Source: Rotaria macrura (Eukaryota > Rotifera > Eurotatoria > Philodinida > Philodinidae). From it: DNA of 64,000 nt. Made by a program: the position numbers and the translations under genes. The notes beneath the pieces were generated by a model. It searched no databases. It was not told the origin of the DNA and saw only the letters and a list, made by a program, of their open reading frames with translations. The stretch's first letter is position 1. Every line of letters begins with the position of its first letter. The stretch is from the NCBI GenBank assembly GCA_900239685.1, contig OENT01000018.1, positions 330,488-394,487 on the forward strand, written 5' to 3'. Below are positions 25,388 to 39,200 of this stretch, piece after piece.

Positions 25388-28300
25388 ATGAATAACATAA
25401 AACGGCTTCGCCAATCACAACCCGATATGAATAATAATGAGATTAATTCAAGCAGAGAGAAACAAAACAAGAAACAAAAATCGCTTGTAAATACTACGAA
25501 CAAACAATGCCATACAATTGGTCAAATCAAAGAATTGCGTATGATCAATTTCATGTGTCATAAGAATTTTGCTATTAACTTTCATCCAACTCCTATGCAA
25601 ATTATAACTGGTGCAAATGGTTCAGGTAAGCCAGTTGAATAATATTTTCTGGTATTTAATCAAAAATCTTCCTTTTGTTTTTTTTCTTCTAAAGGTAAAT
25701 CAACAATAGCTAATGCAATTTGTCTGTGTTTGGGTGCTCAAGCAAGAACAACAGGACGAACATCCAATGTTCAATCATTTATTAGAAAAGGCGAAAGGTA
25801 AATAAAAATTAACTTGTCCGATTCATAATTAAAATTTCTTGATATATATTCAGATTTACAGAAGTATCGATTGTATTAGCAAATGAAGGTCCTGAAGCAT
25901 ATAAACCAGAACTTTATGGAAAAGAAATTCGCATTGTTAGAAGAGTTAGTGCTAAGCAATCAGACTATAAAATCTCAGGTAAATTTCTTCACATTATTCA
26001 TTATTCAAATGTATCAATAAAATCTAATTTAAAGGTGAAAAAACTAAAACAATCAGTACACGTAAAGACACTATAGCTGAAATAAATCAAGCTCTATCAA
26101 TATCACCAGAGAATCCATTGTGTGTTTTACATCAAGAAGTTGCTAAAACATTCTTATTACAAAGTGATTGTCAGAAGAAATATCAAGTAAGTTTCTTATG
26201 TTATAGAAAACAACAAAGAGATTGAAGATATAATATATTCTATTGTACGAATATAAATCTATAAAGACTGAAAAAATCTTGATTTTTGCAATGAATTTCA
26301 ATTCAATAAGTATGACTGTGTCATAGATAACGTGAAATAAAAAGGTCGTTATTAATATTTTTTTGTAATCAACAAATGTAATGACAAGGATAACGAATGA
26401 AGTCGACGTTATAAAACGATAACAATCCTTCACATGTTATCGACTACTAATTAGTAAGATACAATAGTGTCAAACCAAATCTATTCAGTTGAAATACAAC
26501 GCGTTTTCGACACGAAGAAAAATATCAACATAACAATAAGCTATTTTTCTTGATCATCAATTTGAATACTTATACATTTCAAAAATATTAGCTATGCAAG
26601 GTCACAAAGTGAACACTTCTCGTCTTACACATAATCGATGAGAGTTAATCATATAAAACAAGATTTAGTTACCTTAGGTAATCGTAATAAAAATCTTTAG
26701 GGACCCATTTTCTATACATGTTACTATTAACGTGAAAACATACCTAATTTTCCTTAAAGTATGAGCCAATACTTGAGAAACACAAGATATGTTTTGAAAT
26801 TATAATGTATGGAGAAAGATTTTTGGGTTGTATAAAAGATGCACGATGAAAATTTGTCAATACCGGTATCTAACACTCCATACTATTAAATATAACTATC
26901 AGCAAAATGTAGTTGAATGCTCGTTGTTCTAGGTTTTGAAAAATATTCTGTACTTGAAAACTTTCTTTTTTATTTTGTTTTTCAAAACAAGACTAAAATA
27001 AATGTGAAAACTTCGGACTTATGTCCGAGAGTTATGTGTACTTCAAAAAGTGGATGAGACAAATCAGTCATTCTAGAATGTGTGCACGGATGAAGTTTCT
27101 TGGGAAACTCCAAAACTACTGATCATCTCAGACATATCTAGGCAATTTTGTTTCTAGATGCAGTTTTTGTGCATTTGAGACCTTTTTGCAGCCAATGTTC
27201 TTTTAGAAAGCTCCATTTGGTTCAAAACTAATATCAGATTCGGAATCAGCGTTAAAAACTGAGCCGATTTATATACGTTCTGGATAATTCTGAGAAAAAG
27301 TTGTTTTTTTTGAAAAAATCCCTGTACCACCCCTCAGGGATGGTTTGGTGAAAAATGACAATTTTTTCGATAACTCGGCCATTTCTTGCCGGATCCTTCT
27401 CATCTTCGAACTCGACCGAGATATTCATCAGACAATTCTGTACACAAAATTTCAGCTCAATCGAATGTATTCGTAAAGAGTTATCGTGTTAACGGCCGGA
27501 CACACTGACCGATTCTAGAGTGTACTCACTTTTTGAGTACACAAAAAAACAGCAAAATCCTTTGTAATTCTTTTACAATAAAAGAATCAATGGCAACTTA
27601 GAATTATTTTGATTTTTGATAATGAATTTTTATTATTTGTTACATTCTAGTTTTATATGAAAGCATCTCAATTAGATCAAATCAAACAAGCTTATGAAAG
27701 TGCCGTATATATTGTTCAGTCACTTTATCAACGAATAAATAATATGAAAGATGTACGAAACGAAATCGATCGATTGATTACCCTTGATGTTTTTAATAAA
27801 GAATTTTCTCTTTATGTTTTGGTTATAGAGACATAAAGATCTACTTCGTGCTACAGAACCATTAGAACGAGAAGTAAAAAAAATTGAAATTCGACGTGAA
27901 AAAGAAGGACGAAAACAAGAACTAGAAGTGGAACTTCTCTTAGCTCGTACCAATGAAGCACAACAAGTAAGAAGTCTATCTGTATAGAGATCAATATCTC
28001 TTTCGTCGACTCATTTAGGAATTAGTCAATGCACAAAATGAATTAGATCAAACACAAAAAAGTAAAGATTTAATTGAAGCACACATCACTGAAATATATG
28101 TAAGTCAGATATTTTGTATATTTCTATTTTTATAATAATATTCCATATATTTCCTAGAATCAAATTCATGATATTGATAAACGAATAGAAAGTTTTATCA
28201 GCGACAGATCTGATTTAGAAAAAGATTTACAAGGTCCAAATGGTTTACGTGAATTGAATCATCAATTTTCTAAGCAAAAAAAAGAAATGGAACTTACTAT

Positions 28301-31300
28301 TTATCGACTTTCGCGTGAATGTGAGGAATATCATCAACAATTAAAAGATATTGAACAAGAACGCAATCGTATACAGAAAGAAATCGTAAGTTATCGAAGT
28401 GTTTATCCAACGAGTATGCATGTAACCAAAGGAGATTTTCAGCAATAATCGTAAAGTGAAAATATTCCTTAAATTTAGAAATCTACAATAGTTATAACGA
28501 CGATCATATTTTGGACATCTATAGTGCGAGTTATCTATCAAGAAGCATGAATAGATTCTAATCGAAATTTTATACATATACAGATTAAGTACAAGTTGAC
28601 AAATAAAATATCACATAGTTCCTCATTTGCTTGATGGTGTCTACAGAGATACAAGAATAATGATCGCATCCAATCGGTCTTGTTGTTTATTTTTCTCATT
28701 GAAAACTATTCTCGCTATTTATTCGGTCTACGTATAAAGATAACACCGGGGATATTCTTAGCGGAAAATCTACTTATTACGATCTAATAATTGAATAGTA
28801 TTCTAATAAATTTTTATGTCGTTTTATAATTAGAGTGTTGTCAGAAATGATGTAAGATGTCATGCAAGTTCTACGAAAATTTTGAATACCTATTTATGAA
28901 TGCATTCCATTATTTGAGTAAATTCTCTTGCAGGATGAATTCGAAATTCTACGTCGACAATCAAATCATAAGGACGAAGAACGTCGAAAACTCCATCAAG
29001 ATATTGGTGATTGTCAACAGAAAAAAGAAGAATGGGATAAAACGATGATGGCAATTGTTGATGATATCAGTCTTAATAATAATAATATACAAAATCAACA
29101 AGCAACGATTGATTGTGTACAGAATGAATTAAGACAAAAACATCATGATATTGATGAATTGAAAAAAATTGAAAAAGACAAAACAAATGTTTATGGTACA
29201 TGGATATCCGACTGTCTAAAAGCAATTGAAAATGAAAATAGATTTCATAAGAAACCAATAGGACCTATTGGTCGATATGTGCGTTGTATACAATCACGTT
29301 GGTCCTATGCTGTTGAAAAACATTTAGCACCGATTATGTCTTCATTTATTTGTACAGATGTTCATGATGAACGTATTCTACTTGAATTATTTGCATTTTA
29401 TTCGCGTGGTTATCGTCCGACAATATTTGTTATGAGATATCCTAATCGAGTTCATGATATATCAGGAACTTTGGATCGTATACGACGTGCTAATCTTTTA
29501 TCGATTCATCAAGTTTTGAAAATTGATAATATAACTGTTGAATGTGCATTAATTGATTTCAAACAGATCGAAGCAACGATTTTAGTTGAAGATTTACATC
29601 ATGCTAAACAAATTAGACAAAGTGGAATCCTACGTTGGGAAAGAATTCCGAAGAAAGTCAAACAAGTCAATGAAGCATGGACATATGACGGTTCAAATAT
29701 TAAATTAGATAAAGCATTTCGAATTTATACAAATGATAGACAACCAGCCCGTTATTTTACATCGAATAATAGTAATCAATCATTATCCATCGATGAATTA
29801 AACTTAGAAGTAAACCGGTTACATGAGCAAATCAAACAAATGAATATATCATTGAATGAATTGAAAACAGTACGACAAATATCAAAAGAGAATTTAGATA
29901 AATTTAAAAATAAGTGTGATGAAAATCAAAAGAAAATGAACGAATTAAATAAGGTAATGTATTGATTGGGAAATTTTATTTATGCACATAAAATATTGAA
30001 TCATAAAAAAACATCACATAATATTTTGTGTAGAATGAGAAAAACTATTGTTCATATCAGTGAAATCCACCATTATCTTCGATCATTTGAATATTTACTA
30101 GAGGAAGAACGATAAATTATGCACTGGATAATTTTTCTGTTCAGAGATTGAGATCAAACTAAATTGTAGGAGTTAACCACAATTTGTAGATAGTGTGATG
30201 AGATTAAATCATCAGTATTCACTTTCAAGATACGACAGACTGAACGGTATTCAAAGTAGAATTCAAGGAAGAGGTTTCAAACCCTATCGCAAGTCATCCA
30301 TTGACGAAGTTAAATAGATTTGTGCATACGGTCGAAATGTGAATGTGCGTGGGAAGCACTGAATTGCCTAGAATTTTCCAGTAAACTTGATAGAACATTC
30401 GTCTATGTTTCGTTATACGAAAATACAATGAATGTTAATCACTATAAGCATAAATTTCGACAAGGTCGATTGACTTTTTTGAATAGTTATTGGTATTACG
30501 TTTAACTTTACAGAAAATACTTTTCATTCCACGCAAAAAGAATTCCATTCGGTCAGATCTTATTCTATATCTCTCTGTTGTTTCGTTTAGCAACTTGAAC
30601 ATTTAAATTCTACAATGCCGATGTCATACGATTATTCGTTCGAAGAATTGCAAGAGAAATTAAAAGAATGTGCCAAGGCTTATGATGTTATACAAAAGAA
30701 ATTTGATGAAGCAAAAGAAAACAAAGATTCTACACATCAACATCTTGCTGAAACTACGGAAAAATATGACAATATTGTTAAAAAAATTGATTTGAAAACT
30801 GAAGAATATGCAGGTCTAATGGAAAAAATTAACAGTGAACAGTTGGAACGACAACAAATTCAACAACAGATACCAAAACTAGCAAAAAAATCGTCCGATT
30901 TCAACGAAGATATTCAAAAATATCAAGTAAAATTAAACGAAATGAATACAAACAAACCGAAAGTAAAATATAAAAAAAGACTTGATATTAGATTTAAATT
31001 TTGATTTCATTACTCTAGAAACCGAAAACATCTATAGCGACAACTCGTTCTGTTCGTGAGATTCAACAAGAACTTGACCCAATCAATAATTTTCTTAGAT
31101 TGAATGAAGATACGTAAGTAGAAGTTTTCAAGTTTAGTGTTTTTTGAAATTTCTTCGTTTAAAACTACAGCATTGAAACACGCCGGCAAGTTATCGATGA
31201 ATTTAAAACAAAACGTGATGCTGCACTAGCATTTAAAAAACTCTATGAACGATGTTATCGACAAGCTCAAGTAAAATATTTACTTGTTCTTCCGAAAAAG

Positions 31301-32905
31301 TAAAAGACACATAGTTTTCTCTTTTAACAAGAATCTTGAAAAATTTGTTAACAAACGTAAAGAACGTTTTGGTCAAATAGCTGACCGACATCAATATTTA
31401 CTACGGCATAAATTTAGAGATTTAATGGAAAAACATCGATTCAGTGATTGTGATATTAAAATTGATCATAAAAAAGAAGAACTTGATATCATTGTAAATC
31501 AAAATTGAAAACTAAAACATGTATTTTATGTATTGTGTTTTGTTCACTATTTCATTAGATCAAAAGAAATCAACGTAGTGTTGGTTCATTATCTGGTGGT
31601 GAACGATCCATATCTACCTTTTGCTTTTTGATTGCTCTTTGGGGATCAATCTATCAACCATTTCGATTACTCGATGAAATCGATATTTACATGGTAAGTA
31701 ATTCGATTTTGTGGAACTCATATATGTTTTCGAAGAAAATAGTGAATGGAAGTTTAAGAGTGAGATTTTTATGCTCCCCGTCCCACCAAGAGATTCAGGA
31801 CACCCCCTCGAGCGATTATCGAAACCCCCACCCCTGCGATTTACAGACGTAGTCCTTGGTTACATATACCCAGTTCTCTCCTCCGCCATTACAGACCGTA
31901 GAAACCAGCATTATAGTATCGTCATTTATCAGAGCATTATTCGCCAAATGTTTCAATGCTTATAATAAGAAAAATGGAAAATAACGAGCGAATAGAAACA
32001 ATGAAAACAAAAAAACAATAGAGCGCCTATCAGAGAAAGACGATACATGATATTACATTTTCTGTATTTTCTATTAGCATTATGAAGTTAAAGATATGTG
32101 AGTTCCACACTTTAGCCCCAAGGAGGCTGCGCTAACAAGCTTTTTTCTTAAAAATAATATATTCTTACAAAGAAAAGAGACGAGATGGCATCGATTTGTA
32201 CGTGATATATTAGAAGGGAAGTCCTACTGTGAGACAAATCAATGCGCTCGTGCACATCATTAAGATTGAAATCCATCTTATGAAAAGAGAACTTCATAAC
32301 GTCACTAGCATTGCTAGATATGCTATTATGTTACATCGCATGAAATGCAGTACCTTACTAAAAATGTTTTAGAAAAGAAATATGTGTCACATTTTGACAA
32401 TATAGTATAATTATCTTCGACATGCTAAAGCCGCTCAACCACACAGATGCAACAGAATAAACTGCAATTTGACTGTGATAACTATTATGTTTATTCAGAG
32501 ATACGTTTCCTTTCTTCGTAAGAATATTCATATGAATTTCTGAAAACAATTCTTTAGTTCATTATACAGTGTCTCAAGAATACTTACGATGACATTAGAG
32601 GGTGAACTTTAATTTAGTTGTTAATTAGAATGAGGCTCGTACGAAATTTAGACAGCTAGCACGTTACTATCGAAGACAAAAACGACAGGATCAATGTGAA
32701 AAATTATTTTTTTAAAGAATGTGAATTTCTTTTTTAGGATAACGAAAAACGAAATTCGTCTCTTGAACATCTCTATGAAAATACTCAGTATTATTCATCA
32801 TCTCAACATGTCATATTTACGCCGCAAGCTATTGATCCCGAATTATGGAAACGATTACACGTGCCAATTTTTTATATGTCTACGCCAAAACGATCATTAG
32901 AATGA
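25388..32905 (+). CDS. SMC6: SMC6, ATPase subunit of the SMC5/6 complex, multi-exon
   Basis: SMC6 pairs with SMC5 in a DNA-binding complex for homologous recombination repair and replication-fork stability in the nucleus. The N-terminal ATPase half starts with MNNIKRLRQ and a basic tail, followed by [15 protein letters not shown]. Walker A is GANGSGKST, split by an intron after the second Gly of GSG (exon end near 25625, next exon from about 25696). The Q-loop region reads [14 protein letters not shown]. Coiled coil occupies 27.65-29.2 kb. The hinge lies in the large exon about 28935-29952 ([13 protein letters not shown] and [12 protein letters not shown]). Coil returns at 30.6-31.5 kb. The signature is [11 protein letters not shown] and Walker B is [11 protein letters not shown], with the Asp after IYM supplied by the last exon (about 32739-32905), which ends KRSLE then TGA. 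Sequence order and spacing fit the family. Two introns carry small inverted-repeat elements. Identification is confident; a few exon ends are approximate. Confidence 0.93.
27035..27543. mobile_element. MITE-like insertion in an SMC6 intron
   Basis: The left end TGTGTACTTCAAAAAGTG (27035-27052) is matched in inverted orientation by CACTTTTTGAGTACACA (27527-27543), with one base gap. A second inverted match, TTCTAGAATGTG against the TTCTAGAGTGTAC segment near 27513, lies just inside. Length is about 509 bases. I see no coding and no convincing target duplication. It makes up about a third of the 1.45-kb intron 26188-27650. Confidence 0.5.
31710..32109. mobile_element. 400-bp MITE-like insertion in the last SMC6 intron
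   Basis: Terminal inverted repeats of 16 bases: TGTGGAACTCATATAT at 31710-31725 and ATATGTGAGTTCCACA at 32094-32109, with one mismatch. The interior is clearly richer in C and G than the flanks (around 31770-31900). The target duplication is unclear. It sits in the roughly 1-kb intron that separates Walker B from the final exon. Confidence 0.55.
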
Positions 32906-34029
32906 AATGTAACGCTTGTTTTCATATGTAGTATATTGTTTATTTGTTTTTAATATTAGCCAAAAGAGAGAATGAAGTTATTCCTAGTCATGGGAAACAT
33001 TTTTTTTTTGTTTTGTGTTTTTTGTAAAACGAACATAAGTACGGAATGGAGACTATTTTTTTTCGATCACGAATAAATTAAGATTGTTCCATCCATGAGA
33101 GAGAGGGAAAGAAAATTTTGAATGATTGCATCTGATCCGTTTTTTTCTTTTCGACATGACTTTCTGTATCATTTTATTTTCCTTATTTATCATTATTTTT
33201 TGTTTATCTTTTCTTCTTGATATTTAAAAGAAAAAAAATGCGTGAAAACCAATTAAGAAAATAATAACTCCTTTCTAAACCGGTCATTTAACGAATCAAA
33301 TCATTCACTGTATTGATGGAAAAACAAAACGGATTATTGGTAACTACATAAAGTTTATAAGTGAATTGTTCACTTTGACTCTATTACTCGTAGGATTCGT
33401 GCTCTTAATCTAGATGATCAAAGTAAACAAGCCTAGTATGAACGGCAATATAGAAATTAATTTTTTGATAACATTTCGTGAACATGTGCTATATTTTGTG
33501 AATATGATTAAGAATTTATGTATGTAAATTTCAAATACTATGTACAGATTTTTATTGACAAGAAAATCGCTTCTCATACTCTCAAGTTCTGGAAATATAT
33601 ATACTGAATAAGTAAAATTAAAAGTGATATGTGTGCTAAACACTAGCTTTCATAAAGAAAAACAGAATCGATACTTAACTGATCACTGACGCATTTTGAA
33701 AACAGTCGCTAACGTGCAAAGCGACGATTTATCTTTGGTGATCACTTGATACTGCTAATAAATATAATCAATATGTTGTATTACATATTTAGAACTAATC
33801 AAATAGCAAATTAGATTCAGTTGTTTACGTAGTTTTGAGTTGGAACAAGGGAGTTAAATAGGATTTACTTGTAAATGTGTGTGTAAGCTTCATTGTTGCT
33901 AGCGATGCAGGTGACGGTCATCATAGATAATATTATTCGTTTATAGTAAAGACACGACTGTCATTCACATGAAGTTCATAAAACAAAGTCATGTAAACTT
34001 CCAGATCCACATGCATAATCATCGTTCAG

Positions 34030-34875
34030 TACCGTAGAGTCCGCTTATAAGAGCGTAGTCGGGGTTTCTAAAAATAGGCTCTTATATCCGGACCGCTCCT
34101 TTATCCGAACTATATGTAAAACAGTACAAAAATTGTTTCCTGTCAACATTTATTAAGTAGTACATAGACATACATAAATTTACTTAAAGAAATCCATGAT
34201 TTTACTTTGAGTACGATTAATTAAAGTGTTCTTTTCGATCATGTCTTCGATATCATAATATGAGTTATACTCTGTAAAATTCTCTTCCAAATGCATGCGA
34301 ACCATCGAAAGATGCATCAGTGCATCTTTATGAGAGACACCGGGTATCGATTCATAAGAAATTCCTGCTTCTTCCTCGTCGTCTTCTTCTAAATCGACCA
34401 TTCGTTGACGATTTTGTTTCACTGAATGGCAAATTTCGTCATCCGTGAGATTTCCAAAACATTCGGCTTCCTTATCACAATCGACGAAAGCCTCGAAATC
34501 ATCTTCTTGTATGGCTTCACCGAATTCCAACACATACAAAACCATCTGCATTTCGTCCACGTTGCTAGTGTTGTCATTAACCAGAAAACCGGCTTTTCGA
34601 AAACAGTTTTCGATCATAGCGGGCGAAACGAGAAACCAAGCTCGTTTGAGCATATGGAACGCTTTTAAAATATTGATCGATTTTGCATAATCGATTATCG
34701 ACATGCTATCATTGATCACTGGAAGCATTTTTCTCATAACTTAAGTGCACATTTATAATCATATAGATAAAAAGGCTCTTTTATACGGACTAAAATCGCA
34801 AAAAAGCGCCAAAACACAGCTCTAATAAGCGAACCGCTCCTTTATCCGGAGCTCTTATAAGCGGACTCGACTGTA
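34030..34875 (-). mobile_element. Internally deleted pogo/Tigger-like DNA transposon
   Basis: Element 34032-34873 (842 bp). The left TIR (34032-34054) and right TIR (34851-34873) are 23 bases and differ at two positions; both contain GAGTCCGCTTATAAGAGC. TA dinucleotides at 34030-34031 and 34874-34875 flank it, as expected for Tc1/mariner-pogo insertions. A subterminal direct motif, ACCGCTCCTTTATCCG, occurs once near each end. It encodes only the C-terminal part of a transposase, so it is a deletion derivative that cannot move by itself. Confidence 0.85.
34180..34737 (-). pseudogene. C-terminal fragment of a pogo/Tigger-type transposase
   Basis: Uninterrupted frame of 185 residues ending in TAA. 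It contains LKAFHMLKRAWFLVSPAMI followed by ENCFRKAGF, the motif typical of the segment after the DDE domain in Tigger/pogo/CENP-B-type transposases. Acidic stretches (DLEEDDEEEAG) follow, and it ends in IMDFFK. The CENP-B DNA-binding domain and the catalytic DDE core are absent. It lies wholly inside the TIRs of the element at 34032-34873. The absence of stops suggests a fairly recent insertion. Confidence 0.8.
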
Positions 34876-36230
34876 TAATCAAATACATTCCGAAGTGTCT
34901 ACTGAAAAAGTTGGCCGATATCGTTTTTTTGCTGGGGAAAAGTTCTTCAGACGAAATTTTCACGTCAAATGGTTACCCGTGAGAAAATGTTTCATATTGC
35001 TCATCACCATATTTTTCGAAATTATGTTGCTGGAACGTAGATGACAACATCAACGAAACTCTACATTTGAATGTGTAAACATGAATAGTGAGGGACAGTT
35101 GTATCTATGTTGTTGAACGTGTTTCATCGAAAGTAAGTCTTTCATCATCATTATCCTCATAATCAATCACGGTTCTTATGAAATCAAAAGATAATATTTG
35201 TTTGATAAGAATCACGTTTTCTAACTGAACTTCACATGAATTGATCTATTCTTCTAAGAGTCATCTATAATAATTTCACTAATCAGTCATAGTAGAATTT
35301 TTTGATTTAATTTATAGAAAAACAATTTCAGTTAAAATCGATTCAAGCAGTGCGAACATAAATACAGATCAAAAGCATCACTTCAAGTCACAACGAGCAT
35401 GTTCAATGCTTTTTACTTTGTAAGTCCGATCTATTGAATTCTAAATACTGTATCTGATATTCTATGTGTCTGTACCTGTGTAATTGAAAGCCAGTATAAA
35501 ACAATGAAATCCATTCAAAATATGTCTTAAGTGAAAAATTCAACGAATTGAAGATTTTTTTACAGTTTCTTCTCCTCTGTATGAAACAAGAAATACAAGA
35601 ATGAAATTGGATTAAATTTAAGTATCATACTTGTTTAGGCGTTGTTGTTTAGCTTGCATCATGAACATACTTCATTTGATTATGTGACGCAGTCCCTTTT
35701 GTTTTACTTCTCCATTTTCATTTAGTACTAAGTAGATCATAGTGAAAAAACCACATATCTTCATCATCGAAAATGAATCTTTCCATATCGTTTCAATCGA
35801 TCCAAATAAACCAATGATTTATTATAACCAATTTTGCTTAACTGTAAAAAAAAATTCATATTTCTATGTAAATTCTTACGGAGTATAGAAACAGATTCGT
35901 CGACAAAAATTGTATCATCTACACTCTATGACCTGTCACAATTGTTCGATATTTTTTAAGTAATATTTACTGATAAAAAAAAACTACTTTTCAAATCGAA
36001 GATGTAATCAAATCACTCGTTTGATCATTCACGTAAAACTAATTGATCGTTACAAAAGTTGCATGGTAGTAAAAAAACGATAGAATTCATCCGATCGACA
36101 CCTGAAAATTGGATTATTGGCACACACCATACGTATCATACGCAAGTATTCAACTTGTTGTTTTTCTTTCTTATGTTTGCCGACATTTATTTCGGAGAAA
36201 AATAAACAAAATTTAAAATAAACAAACACA

Positions 36231-39200
36231 TTAGGAATTTGCTGTTGTTGCCGTTTTCGATTTAGTCCTATGGGTTTTTAAGCATGCTGTCGAGCAAAAT
36301 TTATAATCAAAATATGTAAACGGTTCATCCGATATGTTTTTCGCACATTGCCAACAACGTCCTAAATGTAATTCATCTTGTTTATTTGTTTCAAAGTTCA
36401 TATGCACAGCTAGTGTACGCTTTTCGACATCTGATAATGCAAGAAAAGCAATACGTTGTTTTTCTTCGTCTTGTTCACGCATTTGTCTTTCTTGATCACT
36501 GCGTTGTTTATCAGTACGACGCTTTTTTGTTTGACGACGACGTTCACGATCAATTGCTCGTTGTCGTTCTAGTTCGTCCATGCTTATACTTGGTGCCACT
36601 TGCCCAAGCGTGTAATCATATTGATCAGGATGTTCATGTCGAAATAAACGAAATACATCTTTGGTTTCTTTATTTTTACATAGATTATAGGGATATTTTC
36701 CTCGTTGATTTGATAATGCTGGATTAGCACCTTCATGTAATAGACGTTGAATTATCTTCAAATGGCCACGTTCACTAGCGATATGTAAAAGTGTATCAAG
36801 ACTACCTGCTGTTTGATAATTAACGATATCGACAATCGATGAAGAATTATTGATAGATTTTAAGGCATGTAACCGAGCAATAAGATCATCGAATCGTTGA
36901 ATATCGTTTAAACGACACGCAGTAAACAATTCATTAAATTTTGTTAAATCTTCGACAGCTAATCGAGCAAAAAGAAGAAAATTCTTTAAAATATGCACTA
37001 ACAAGAGAAAACATTTAAGTATCATGAAAGAATCTCCTTTCATGATAATTAATTAGCACAGTTAATTAAAGAATTTTAATGTGATAGTTTCGGTGAAAAA
37101 TATATATCTCGTGGAAATGCAACAGTACGTAAATTGGTTTCTTTAACTGTTCTCTAATTATGCTAAAAATGAATTCATGGAATAGAGAAACACTTTCAAT
37201 ACGTCACCATGTGTTTCGAATTTTCAACGGGTGATCAATAAACGAATAGAAATTGATCGTTCGCTGAACTCACACAACTGTTTTCAGTCATACATACTCG
37301 TATTAATTGTATACTCGTTCCAAAATAGATTCCATTTTGATTCATTTCTAGTAAACACTTTTTGTGAAGAAAATCATGATTTTCATGAATCTCGAAATTC
37401 AAATCTGTTTCCACTGTAATCGATAACGGTACGAACAAGTCTCATGAGAACAAAACTCTGTGACGAGAGATATTTGCAATCTACCGTCATTTGTCGCAGC
37501 TTGAAATATGCCACTATTATAAAACGTTATTGATAGATGTGTATGAATAGTGTGATGATCAGGGCATTCATCAGAAAAATACTTGTCAACGAATAAACTA
37601 ACTGGCATGACATTTTGTTTTTTCTTATTTCAATTGCTTAAATCTTTTCTCTGACTATTCTCTAGCTATTTAGTATTAAGTAAATCGATTATGAATGCTG
37701 AATTTTTATGTATTTAATTTACGTAGTATTTTGCGGTCGTTCGTTGTAGGGACTAAAGTTGGTTGTTTCTTTGGGATGTGCTTGGGTGCTGATTGTTTTT
37801 TATCATCATCTAGTTTGAAGAAGAGAGAAAAAAAAATGTCAAATCTTGACGAGGAAAAAAGAAAGATACCTAAATTATCTTCAGAGTCCGATGATGAATC
37901 ATAAGTCTTTTTCTTCTGTGCTACTGTTGTTGCTATTGGTAGTTTATTTTGTGTATTGGATGGTTTATCTTGATCAACTTGCGGAAATTGATAATCTTGA
38001 GCTAGAAAAATAAAATTACGCGATATTAAAACTTAAAATTGACTTCGTTTCTTACGATAAAGTTCCATTTTAGTTAATTGATCATAGACACGTTTTATTT
38101 CACTGAATGTTGGTCGTAGAGTAGCAAATGGAATCGATCGAATTCTAAATTCAAGAAAAAAAAAACATTCATGAATCTAATCAATATGAAATACGGAGTG
38201 AATAAACCTTGAATCAGTTGATGATAGTGGTGGATTTTTATCACCAAATAATAATTGTTGGTTAAAACTCGGTGCTCGTACAAATATCAATGAACATTGT
38301 TGAATTTCATTTTTCCATGTCGTAAAAAGTTCTTGAATTTTCTATTTTATTCATCATAGATTAGTATGAACGAACATACGAGTACATTTTATTTACTTGT
38401 TTTAAATGAAGCATATTTTGTCGTCGTAAGTTTGCACCAGCTGATCGTGCTTTCCCACCAGTTTTTTGATCATGTGCTGTTTGTGCTGTACCCTGTTTAG
38501 CTCGTACTATATATTTATGAAATGTTTTGTGTTGAATGATTTTATCTCGTTCAAATAATCCTATTGCGAAATGACCACCGGCAGCCATGACAATACACCA
38601 ATGAATGCATAACGGAAGTCTTTGAGCAGTTAATATCAATTCTTGAGATTCCTGTGGAAAATTCTAAACAAATACAATTACTTCCATTGATCATAATACT
38701 ATGTCTGCAAATGTACATTTACATCGTGCTAATAAATTTCTTCGGATGATTCACGAGAGAAGAATTTTCTATAGATTTCAACGAATATTGTATTGAATAG
38801 ATACTTATAGACTAGCAGTGAATTTATAGTCCATTTCAAATTACTATTCTATTGAACGATGATTACATCAAAACTATGTTGAATATATTTGTTTTTATGT
38901 AAAAATACATGCAATTCATTCGTTTTCCTTTGTCCTTATTCTACCATCTAGCATTGCCTGTAGCACGGTAGACATCATCTATGAATCTATTATTGTATGC
39001 ATCAAGGAAATGATGACAAAGATATTCAAGCTTAGTTTGAGTAGATTTTCATTTACGGCTATTATCGATGCAGATATGTTCGGTCAGTTCATTTTACTTC
39101 GCATCTAACCACATGTTCATACTCAGAAGTAAAATTTTTCGAATGGTATGTATTGTATTGACAATGGAAAAGTTCTATCGGTATTTCATTGATTAGACTT

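Larger units (their letters stand above)
32906..36230. other. Intergenic between convergent SMC6 and ANKZF1
   Basis: Contains the pogo-like element at 34032-34873. Apart from that element's transposase fragment I see no gene. T-rich tracts near 33000-33230 may belong to the SMC6 3' region. Confidence 0.6.

Noticed and set aside
36960..37043. Open frame upstream of the last ANKZF1 exon, beginning MKGDSFMILK
   Set aside because: Reads through an intron; the acceptor TTAG near 36961 and family similarity place the exon start at LAVEDLT or just after.
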